Shown here: positions 11,948 through 21,300 of the stretch, in pieces
Numbering within the stretch: position 1 is the stretch's first letter
Layout: every line of letters begins with the position of its first letter
Source of the DNA: Beaufortia kweichowensis
Lineage: Eukaryota > Chordata > Actinopteri > Cypriniformes > Gastromyzontidae
DNA length: 64,000 nt
Direction: 5' to 3'
Assembly: GCA_019155185.1 (NCBI GenBank)
Contig: CM032816.1
Coordinates: 558,001 to 622,000 of the forward strand
Translations under genes and position numbers: made by a program
The notes under the pieces: model-generated
Told to the model about the DNA's origin: nothing
Database searches by the model: none
What the model saw: only the letters and a program-made list of their open reading frames with translations

Positions 11948-12378
11948 TGATAGGTTTACTCAAATGCTACTATCAATAAAGACAACAATCAGACCAAGAC
12001 TGGTGTATAATACTCGCGAGGGAGAGAGCAGTCTCTCTGATCCAAAGATCATCAGCGCCTCTCTCTCAGTCTTCTCTCTCCTCGCAGCCTTTTTATTGTG
12101 GTTAGTAACATCCATATAAGGAGATATAACACATAGATCTTGAAGAACTTTTGACCTCGATATACAGATCATGAGACACATGCTAAAAGTAAAAAGCAGA
12201 ACATGTCTTAAATCATAGGCCTCGCTAAAGTAAAAGACCATAGCGGACCGGTCATGCTAGAAAAGGAACCATACATTGCTTTAAAGAATAAAGGATAAAT
12301 CATTAACAGAAATATTCATGCCATAGTAATTTTTACCATACATTGACTTTTACAAAAACAGATACATAAATCTTAACA
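11948..12378 (-). repeat. 3' LTR of the endogenous retrovirus
   Basis: This 431-bp LTR is identical as far as I can read to 17916-18348, except for a 2-bp indel (TACTCGCG against TACTTTCGCG). It starts TGATAGG and ends TTAACA on the plus strand, that is TGTTAAG...CCTATCA in the sense direction. On the sense strand a CACAATAAAAAGG motif could act as TATA-like element or polyadenylation signal. An ORF within it is an incidental open frame. Confidence 0.95.
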
Positions 12379-12388
12379 TTTCCCTCCT
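12379..12388 (-). promoter_or_regulatory. Polypurine tract of the endogenous retrovirus
   Basis: On the sense strand AGGAGGGAAA directly precedes the 3' LTR start TGTTAAG. Position and composition fit the plus-strand primer. Confidence 0.8.
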
Positions 12389-12488
12389 GTTTATCATTTA
12401 TTCTTTCAAGTTTATCAGAATTATACCTTTACCTGTTGGTACTTTCAGTATAATTCGTCATCAAGAAATAATCTTCATGACAAACTTT

Positions 12489-14004
12489 TTATATGACATT
12501 ATCATTACTGTCCTTTTCTTTATCTTCCATAACAAGGGTTTCATATAAATCTTCATCAGTTTGATTATTTTCCAAAGTAATCATATACACTCTAGCAAGC
12601 ATAGAATTTACCATTCTTTTGATCATTGCTGTAATACATGGAATCACACATGTCATACATAAACAAAATAAAATCAATACTGCAAATATAGGTACAAGTA
12701 TTTTGAGAAGCACATGCCACCACTGTCCTCCAAACAACCATTGCAGAAGTCCACTGGTTGTTACTAGATCTTCTTCCATGACGTCTCGTGAAGGCAGTTA
12801 AATTGGTTATAGCTTGATCTATAACATGTCCATCTTCATCATTCTCAGGAATAAAAGTACAACAAGTTGTTCCTACCACAGTACAAACGCCGCCGAGCGA
12901 TGCAGTCATCTGGTCCAGAACCATCCGATTCTGCATCTCCATTAGTCGTAATGCGGTGAGTTCTTCTTTGATACCTTTTAGTGCTGCGATAGTCGTGTTG
13001 ACAAAGCTTTCAAATCGATAAGTCACTGTTTCCACTCGAAGCATGAGTTTACCAACACCAACCCAAGGAAAAGGGCTAGTGCTACCTTTTGTCCATCATT
13101 CCACAACTTGTGGTCCAGGGGACATCTGAGCCCCAGATGGAGTCATGCTGCTTGAAGTTTTCTTGTCTTTTCCTGCGATGGTAGTTCTTGGCTGTGATGA
13201 TGTAGGAGTGGTCAGCAGGTATCATTGGAGCACATCGTCCTTGCCATCCTGTGGGTAAGTTGGTGTATACGTTTAATCCACATAACCAAACGAAGTTCGT
13301 CTGCGGAGTCGTTCCCATGGCATCTGGTACGGTGAAGTAAGCTGCACACTTAGCTTTTCCTTTGGCTTCAGATTCATTAAAATGTCCTGTTGCATTCTTG
13401 GTACAAGGTGAATATATAACACCACAATTATGATCTGGAGCTTTTCCTACTTCAGTGGTTTTGCCAAAGAACGGTGTCCAGCTCTCATAGCAGGTGAAAT
13501 TGGTTCTGGGAGACACATGGACAGGTCCGTACAATTTTCTGTTGGTGTTCAGTTCCAGAGCTAGAAAGTTCTGAAAAGTTATTACTGATGTGTCCACAGG
13601 TGCCGGCAACAGGTGGTTCAGCGTTGCATTCAGCGCTTCCGGAGAATAGGCTGACACCAGGCACTCTGGAAACAAATCAGACGGGTTTTCAACTGGAATC
13701 GGTATCACATGCGGGTTGGTACTGGAAACCGGCATCTTGAACACACGTAGCAGTTTGTGTGATTTCCACTGTTGGCGAGAAACTTTGCATATCTGTACCA
13801 CAAGTTAATATCATAGGTGTTCGTATACTTTCTCTCTTCAAAAGCGTATTCAGATCAAATCGTTTGTTCGGGTGTAGGATCTCTCTTCTCTTTCTTCTGT
13901 ACTCCATTCTTCTTTTGCGGTTACACGTTCCCTGTGAGTGTGATGATCATCAGCAAGATGACGAGGTTCCCCGTTGCACCCCAATTAGATCTGGTTGTCC
14001 ACAT
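12489..14004 (-). pseudogene. env: Retroviral env remnant (SU and TM)
   Basis: The likely start is the ATG at 14004-14002, whose first 27 codons form a signal-peptide-like stretch (hydrophobic LVILLMIITLTG) that ends in a stop. The surface-subunit frame continues at 13801-13082. It is cysteine-rich and has several N-x-S/T sites, a WLCG motif and a furin-type site RRKRQ. The transmembrane-subunit ectodomain lies in 13044-12592 with the disulfide motif CTVVGTTCC (CX6CC). The membrane span (ILVPIFAVLILFCLCMTCVI) and cytoplasmic tail are in another frame, 12779-12489. At least four breaks separate these parts, so no functional Env is encoded here. Class I (gamma-type) assignment rests on CX6CC plus the furin site. 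Confidence 0.85.
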
Positions 14005-14123
14005 CGTTCTCACCCCTCCTCTTTTCCTGATTCCTAATAGAGTAGGGATCGTTGGTTTCTTCACTGACGTTGAGACGAACAGCCACTAAAAAGCTGAACC
14101 CCTTTGAAGTCAGACTGTCCCCA

Positions 14124-15965
14124 CTACTCCGGTGAATCACTTAGAGAAGGTTGGAGTTTGATATGGCTTTGATGAACCCACGAAGGTCGTTCTGCAATCT
14201 TTACTGCGGTTGGGGTGGTTATCAGCACTTGATAGGGACCCTCCCACTTCGGGCTGGACCAGGTCTTCCGCTTTATGACCTTGATGAAGACGTAATCGCC
14301 TGGTTTCACAGCTGTGTCCTGTAAAACAGAAGAAGAAGGAGATTTGGGCAGTATGTTTGCTTGTTTCACTTCCTTTTCATTAAAAACCTTTTTCAAGTAA
14401 TCACTAAGAGTGTGCTCTTCGTCTGCTTCTTGAACTATTGATGGAAAATCAGGTATTTTAAACTGTCGGCCATATATGATCTCAAAAGGTGTCAGGCCTT
14501 TAGATGAAGGTGTTATTCTCATGTATAACTTTACCAGGTCTAAACATTCAGGCCATGGTCTCTTTGTTTCTTCCATGCATTTCTTCAATCTATTTTTAAT
14601 TGTGCCATTAGTTCTTTCTACCAGCCCTGCACTCTGAGGGTGATAAGCACAGTGATGTTTCAATGTCATGACTAAATTCTCAGCCATCTTCTTGACAACT
14701 TCATTTACAAAATGAGGACCATTGTCACTGTATATCTTTTCAGGTACACCATGGTTTGGAACTATATTTTTACATATAGCTTTTGCTACCGTTATTGCAT
14801 CTGCTTTTGCTGAAGGCACAATTTCTACCCATCTTGAGAAAACATCTATTATCACCAGGCAATAACGATAGGGTCCACTCTGACTTAATTCTATAAAGTC
14901 CATACAAAGATGTTGAAATGGGTGTTGTGGTTCTGGAAAACGTCCTCTCTTTGGTCTCAGATTTCCCTGTGCATTATGTCTTATACACACTCTACATGCT
15001 TTACAAAATTTTTTTGAGTAAGAATTGAAACCATAGGCTTTAAAGTATTTCTCTATACTATTTACCATCCCTCCTGTTGAGACATGGCATGGCCCATGGC
15101 TCAATATTGCTGCTGCTTTAAATAAAGCTTTGGGTAGAATAGGCTTATCATCTACACACATCAAATCATCATTGTTTTTTACAGCACCTTGCGTTTTCCA
15201 GTATTCTTGTTCTTTTTGGTGGTGCGGCATTTTGCATATCTCATTCCATTCTATGTGATCTGACAATGTCATGGCATTTCCATAAATGAAATCTAATAGT
15301 GGCTGTGTCTTTTGAGCATAGCTAGGGATCCAAGCCCTGCAATAATTACACAATCCTAAAAATGACATCATGTGTCTTTTTGTTACAGGTTTTGGTACGG
15401 CTAAAATAGCCTGCTTTCTTTGTGCTTGTATAAATTTCCCTTCGGATGTAAGTCTGTGCCCTAAGTATTGAACTTCTCTTTTTACCCACTGCAGTTTCTG
15501 TTTCTTGACTTTATTTCCTGTTTTTGCTAGATACTGCAGCAAAGCTATAGAATCAATTCTGCATTGTTCTTCAGTGTCAGAGGCCACTAAAATGTCATCT
15601 ACATATATAAGTATTTGACTTTCCATCGGAGGATTAAATGCTGCTAAACAATTACTAATTGCTTGTGAATAAATCGTTGGACTCTCACAATAACCTTGGG
15701 GTAACCTATTGTACGTATATGACTTCCCCTGAAAGGTAAAGGCAAACCAAAACTGTGAATCTGGATGTATGGGAATGGAGAAAAATGCATTGCTAATGTC
15801 TACTACAGTGAACACTTTACATGTTGGTTTTAACTGATTCAATAGCGTATGTGGATCTGGGACCAGGGGGTTACAAGATCGTACTGCCTCATTCACTGCT
15901 CTCAAATCCTGCACCATTCGCCATTCATTTGTAGTTCTATTTCTGGTTGTACTTAAAAAATCCCC
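14124..15965 (-). pseudogene. pol: Retroviral pol remnant: RT core joined to integrase, RNase H missing
   Basis: A 597-codon open frame (15917-14124) starts inside RT; coding similarity extends a few codons upstream to an EWRMVQDLRAVN motif. RT shows DISNAFFSIPI, LPQGYCESP and the active site YVDD (residues 105-108). At about residue 226 (near 15240) the RT connection is followed directly by pre-integrase sequence, so the whole RNase H domain is deleted in frame. Integrase is complete: an HHCC zinc finger (about residues 274-308), catalytic D340, D398 and E434 with the usual 35-residue second spacing, and a C-terminal GPY-type module (WEGPYQVL). Protease and the RT N-terminus are absent. The long open frame suggests a young insertion. 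Confidence 0.92.
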
Positions 15966-17019
15966 ATAGTCTGTATGGCTGCTGCACAGTCTACTATGGG
16001 TTCATCTAGTCAATCTGTTTCGTAACCTGGGTTTATAGGGGGAGGGGGACGAAACTCTCTATGTCCCTCTCTTCCGTTTTTTAGTTTCTAAAGGGGAGGG
16101 GGATAGAACTCCCCATGTCTCACTTTTCCATTTTTCTGACAGTTTCTCATCTTATTATACTTTATTCTCAATTCACTGTCTCTTTACTTTTTATTTATAC
16201 TGCTTATACTGTTAAAAATATTTCACATCAACATATATTACTAACCACTTCTCATACGAGGATTATCCAATAATCACAAAAACCACTGCTCCTTAAAGCT
16301 ATAGAGCAAATTTGTCTCTTCTCTTCTTATCAACCCTCACACACACACACACAGCCGCACATCTGTTTCTCTCAGACTCTCTTTTGTTTGCGCAAACACC
16401 TACCACACTTACTTTCTCACACACTCTTCTTTTCAACACATAAACAACACACTCAACCTTGAGCAACCTTTCACACACACACACACTTCTTATTGAGATC
16501 TGGAATCTTCTTTGTATTTCACAAAAACAATTGACTCATTTAACTTAGTTCAATTTGGAGAAGTTTACTGAAGTGCTCATACCACCACAGGCTCACCTTC
16601 AGGCATATCACACAAACCATTACTATAATAAAAGCAAATATGCTTACGTTATAATGGCTAGCCAGTTTGTGCGATAGCCTTCTTGTCAACCCATAGCAGA
16701 TTCACCTTCAACCTTTTTTTCCAATCATATTACACTCTGTCTGAGCAACCCGTCAGTTTTACTCACTCTTTCACTGCAACTTTCATTAACACAGGAGAAA
16801 AGCAGTATTGACAGGGATCTTCACCCCCTGCAATTTACTGTAATTTACTCCAGGACGGATTTCCTTATACTCACTTAACAATAAACACAGATCATACAAA
16901 TACACAACTTAACATTTGTTGATACACTTTCTCTACACAACAAATAACCTAACGAGTTTGCACTCTGTCTCATCAGGTTGTTTTTTCTGATGAAGGCAAC
17001 CCTCGCCAGAACCAATGCC
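15966..17019 (-). other. ERV interior without recognisable coding sequence
   Basis: This kilobase should hold most of gag, protease and the start of pol, but shows no such motif. Visible instead are two G-rich direct repeats (GGGGGAGGGGGACGAAACTC near 16037 and GGGGAGGGGGATAGAACTCC near 16096) and CA-rich tracts (about 16335-16350 and 16472-16487). It is probably deleted and rearranged gag-pol sequence or an acquired filler. Confidence 0.5.
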
Positions 17020-17286
17020 TTACTTCTTACAGGACTTTAGCCTAGGATTCTTCTCAGCGCTTTTTTTTTTATTTTTATTTTTTCTTCTTCCCCTTTTAAC
17101 TGCTGCCTTTATTTCTAATCTCTGCATTAGATTTTTACATTCTTCTACATTCAGCTTCCCTGTCCACTGATATTTCTTTTTCCACTTGTTAACATACTTT
17201 ATATTATCTTCTCCTAATTTTGCCATATATTTCACATCTCCTATCAATTCAGGCTGTTCTACACAATGGCCACAACAATTTCCCAT
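17020..17286 (-). pseudogene. gag: Gag matrix-like stub with N-terminal myristoylation signal
   Basis: An 88-codon frame begins MGNCCGHC, a glycine-2 myristoylation context with adjacent cysteines suitable for palmitoylation. It is followed by a helical basic segment (YVNKWKKKYQW) and a lysine/arginine-rich tail (RGRRKNKNKKK). It is the first frame after the leader, where retroviral gag starts. At 88 residues it is far shorter than a full Gag, and capsid and nucleocapsid are missing. Membrane targeting is inferred. It could also be a small accessory protein, but position favours a matrix remnant. Confidence 0.5.
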
Positions 17287-17894
17287 AATTATGTATTTAG
17301 TAATTATACTTCTAAGTCGACTATGCTTAATAATTAATGATAATATATATATGTACTACAAAAAAATAAAAAATTAAATGTTTCAGAGGTCCAGGGCACC
17401 TACTTCAGTCAGACCACAGATTTTGTTGTCACCGTTAGGTTTCCTCTGTGCTGCTGATTCAGTGTCCTGAACATGACATTCACACACACACGCATACCAT
17501 GCACACAATATTCACTGGTAGATTCTACTAGATCTACCCATTTAGACTCTTCAAGGTCTAAAACAACTTTCAGTAAATTCTACAAGATTTACTTTCAGGC
17601 AAATTCTACTAGATTTACCTACTTAGACTCTTCAAGGTCTAAGACAACATTTAGTAAATTCTACAAGATTTACTATCTAGCAAATTCTTCAAGATTTGCT
17701 CACCCAGTGCACTGCGTCTGATTCTTGTCCTGCTTCAATTCCGTCAATCCGAGACCACCAGCCGGGAAACCTAAGGCCGGCCTGGCGAGGAATTTTCACC
17801 ACCCAGGACTTTCGAACCAATTCCTATGGAATCCGGCCGTCCGACGGGCTTCAAGGCGTGTCTCTCCCCACCGTTGATCTTCGGGTATGTTGGA
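17287..17894 (-). other. ERV leader (between primer site and gag stub)
   Basis: This untranslated leader carries an A/T-rich stretch (17290-17380), a CA tract (about 17481-17492) and the seven-hairpin array at 17517-17700, annotated separately. No conserved coding sequence is visible. A splice donor for env RNA would be expected here, but I cannot assign one with confidence. Confidence 0.6.
17517..17700 (-). repeat. Seven tandem 22-nt stem-loops with constant loop in the ERV leader
   Basis: Hairpins lie at 17517-17538, 17541-17562, 17572-17593, 17598-17619, 17622-17643, 17653-17674 and 17679-17700. Each has a 7-bp stem and an 8-nt loop. Plus-strand stems are GGTAGAT/ATCTACC, TTTAGAC/GTCTAAA, AGTAAAT/ATTTACT (twice), CTTAGAC/GTCTAAG and AGCAAAT/ATTTGCT, all perfectly paired; only the fourth (GGCAAAT/ATTTACC) has a mismatch. 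Loops are TCTACTAG, TCTTCAAG or TCTACAAG. Stems vary by paired substitutions while the loop stays near-constant, as expected for conserved RNA structure. The array lies between the primer site and the gag stub on the viral RNA. Confidence 0.85.
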
Positions 17895-17912
17895 ATCCTG
17901 CTCGAAGGACCA
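17895..17912 (-). promoter_or_regulatory. ERV primer-binding site, tRNA-Tyr type
   Basis: The plus strand reads GCTCGAAGGACCA at 17900-17912, identical over 13 bases to the 3' end of vertebrate tRNA-Tyr including CCA. Read on the sense strand it is TGGTCCTTCGAGC, three bases inside the 5' LTR. The next bases upstream diverge (TCCT where the tRNA has CCG). tRNA identity is from remembered tRNA sequence. Confidence 0.75.
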
Positions 17913-17915
17913 AGA

Positions 17916-18348
17916 TGATAGGTTTACTCAAATGCTACTATCAATAAAGACAACAATCAGACCAAGACTGGTGTATAATACTTTCGCGAGGGAGAGAGCA
18001 GTCTCTCTGATCCAAAGATCATCAGCGCCTCTCTCTCAGTCTTCTCTCTCCTCGCAGCCTTTTTATTGTGGTTAGTAACATCCATATAAGGAGATATAAC
18101 ACATAGATCTTGAAGAACTTTTGACCTCGATATACAGATCATGAGACACATGCTAAAAGTAAAAAGCAGAACATGTCTTAAATCATAGGCCTCGCTAAAG
18201 TAAAAGACCATAGCGGACCGGTCATGCTAGAAAAGGAACCATACATTGCTTTAAAGAATAAAGGATAAATCATTAACAGAAATATTCATGCCATAGTAAT
18301 TTTTACCATACATTGACTTTTACAAAAACAGATACATAAATCTTAACA
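17916..18348 (-). repeat. 5' LTR of the endogenous retrovirus
   Basis: This 433-bp direct copy of 11948-12378 differs only by a 2-bp indel that I can see. It is bounded outside by the target duplication GATTA and inside by the primer site. It would drive minus-strand transcription if active. Confidence 0.95.
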
Positions 18349-21300
18349 GATTATGTTTTAAGCCATTAGTTAAATGAGCCTACACCAATGTCTCTACTAT
18401 ATTCTGCTGCAGAAATATAGGTGATTTAGAACGGTTGCTAGGGTACTCTGTTTGGTTGCTAGGGAGTAACTAGGCATGCACCAATGATTATGTTTTAAGC
18501 CATTAGTTAAACGAGTCCACACCAATATTTCTACTATGTTCTGCTGCTGAAATATAGGTTTTTTAGATCGGTTGCTAGGGTACACTCTTTGGTTGCTAGG
18601 GAGTAACTAGGCATGCACCAATTATTATATTTCAAGCAATGAGTTAAATGAGCCCTCAACAATGTCTCTACTATGTTTTTCTGCAGAAATCTAGGTGTTT
18701 TAGACTGGTTGCTAGGGTACACTGTTTGGTTGCTAGGTAGTAACTAGGCATGCACCAATGATAATGTTTAAGTCATTAGTTAAATGAGCCCACACCAATA
18801 TTTCTACTATGTTCTGCTGCTGAAATATAGGTTTTTTAGATCGGTTGCTAGGGTACACTCTTTGGTTGCTAGGGAGTAACTAGGCATGCACCAATTATTA
18901 TATTTCAAGCAATGAGTTAAATGAGAACACAATAATGTCTCTACTATGTTTTTCTGCAAAAATATAGGTGTTTTAGATCGGTTGATAGGGTACACTGTTT
19001 GGTTGCTAGGGAATAACTATGTATGCACCAATGATAATGTTTTAAGTCATTAGTTAAATGAGCCCACACCAATATTTCTACTATGTTCTGCTGCTGAAAT
19101 ATAGGTTTTTTAGATCGGTTGCTAGGGTACACTGTTTGGTTGCTAGGGAGTAACTAGGCATGCACCAATGATTATATTTCAAGCAATGAGTTAAATGAGC
19201 CCACACCAATGTATCTACTATGTTTTCTGCTGAAATATAGGTTTTTAGATCGGTTGCTAACACTGTTTGGTTGCTAGGGAGTAACTAGGCATGCACCAAT
19301 GATTATATTTCAAGCAATGAGTTAAATGAGCCCACAACAATGTCTCTACTATGTTTTTCTGCAGAAATATAGGTGTTTTAGATCGGTTGCTAGGGTTGTT
19401 TGGGCTAGGGAGTAACACTGTTTGGTTGCTAGGCTGAAATATAGTAACTAGGCATGCACCAATGATAACTATGTTTTAACCAATGATTAGTTTTAAGATC
19501 ATTGAGCCCACACCAATATTTCTACTATGTTCTGCTGCTGAAATATAGGTGTTTTAGATCGGTTGCTAGGGTACACTGTTTGGTTGCTAGGGAGTAACTA
19601 GGCATGCACCAATGATTATATTTCAAGCAATGAGTTAAATGAGCACACACCAATGTCTCTACTATGTTTTTCTGCAAAAAATAGGTGTTTTAGATCGGTT
19701 GATAGGGTACACTGTTTGGTTGCTAGGGAGTAACTAGGTATGCACCAATGATTATGTTTTAAGCCATTAGTTAAATGAGCCCACACCAATATTTCTACTA
19801 TGTTCTGCTGCTGAAATATAGGTTTTTTAGATCGGTTGCTAGGGTACACTGTTTGGTTGCTAGGGAGTAAATAGGCATGCACCAATGATTATATTTCAAG
19901 CAATGAGTTAAATGAGCCCACAACAAAGTCTCTACTATGTTTTCTGCAGAAATATAGGGTTTTAGATCGGTTGCTAGATACACTGTTTGGTTGCTAGGGT
20001 ACACTGTTTGGTTGCTAGGGAGTAACTAGGCATGCACCAATGATTATGTTTTAAGCCAAAAGTTTAAGCAATTAGAGCCCACACCAATATTTCTACTATG
20101 TTCTGCTGCTGAAATATAGATTTTTTAGATTGTTTGCTAGGGTACACTGTTTGGTTGCTAGGGAGTAACTAGGCATGCAAAAATGATTATGTTTTAAACC
20201 ATTAGTTAAACGAACCCACACCAATATTTCTACTATGTTCTGCTGCTGAAATATAGGTTTTTAGATCGGTTGCTAGGGTACACTGTTTGGTTGCTAGGGA
20301 GTAACTAGGCATGCACCAATGATTATATTTTAAGCAATGAGTTAAATGAGCCCACAACAATGTCTCTACTATGTTTTTCTGCAGAAATATAGGTGTTTTA
20401 GATCGGTTGATAGGGTACACTGTTTGGTTGCTAGGGAGTAACTAGGCATACACCAATGATTATATTTTAAGCCATGAGTTAAACAAGCCCACACCAATGT
20501 CTCTACTATGTTCTGCTGCAGAAATATAGGTTTTTTAGATCGGTTGCTAGGGAACAATGTTTGGTTGCTAGGGAGTAACTATGTATGCACCAATGATTAT
20601 ATTTCAAGCAATGAGTTAAAATGAGCCCACACATCACATGTCTCTATATATGTTCTACTGCTAGGGAGAAATATAGCAATGAGTTTTAGATCGGTTGCTA
20701 GGGTACACTGTTTGGTTGTATGGAGTAACTAGGCATGCACCAATGATTTCAAGCCATGAGTTCAATATTTCTAATATGTTCTGCTGCAGAAATATAGGTT
20801 TTTAGATCGGTTGCTAGGGAACAATGTTTGGTTGCTAGGGAGTAACTATGTATGCACCAATGATTATATTTCAAGCAATGAGTAAAATGAGCCCACATCA
20901 ATGTCTCTACTATGTTCTGCTGCAGAAATATAGGTTTTTTAGATCGGTTGCTAGGGTACACTGTTTGGTTGCTAGGGAGTAACTAGGCATGCACCAATGA
21001 TTATATTTTAAGCCATTAGTTAAATGAGCCCACACCAATATTTCTACTATGTTCTGCTGCTGAAATATAGTTTTTTTAGATCGGTTGCTAGGGAACACTG
21101 TTTGGTTGCTAGGGAGTAACTAGGCATGCACCAATGATTATATTTCAAGCAATGAGTTAAATGAGCCCACAACAATGTCTCTACTATGTTTTTCTGCAGA
21201 AATATAGGTGTTTTAGATCGGTTGATAGGGTACTATGTTTTTGCTGCAGAAATATAGGTTTTTAGATGCGGTTGCTAGGGTACACTGTTTGGTTGCTAGG

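Larger units (their letters stand above)
11948..18348 (-). mobile_element. Endogenous retrovirus (class I, gamma/epsilon-like), internally deleted
   Basis: Two direct LTRs flank a 5.5-kb interior read on the minus strand. The order is leader, gag stub, pol remnant, env. Satellite sequence continues on both sides with a 5-bp target duplication GATTA (11943-11947 and 18349-18353). The ends are TG...CA. The integrase C-terminus has a WEGPYQV motif and the Env transmembrane subunit has a CX6CC motif, both typical of gamma-type retroviruses. Gag (apart from a stub), protease, the RT N-terminus and RNase H are missing, and env is frame-broken. The copy cannot encode a complete set of proteins. Confidence 0.93.

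Noticed and set aside
16299..16484. Cysteine-rich small ORF across CA repeats in the ERV
   Set aside because: Produced by translation of CA/TG microsatellite sequence.
17880..17912. tRNA-like 3' half ending GCTCGAAGGACCA
   Set aside because: It includes an encoded CCA and sits beside a retroviral LTR. It is a primer-binding site, and no 5' half of a tRNA gene is present.
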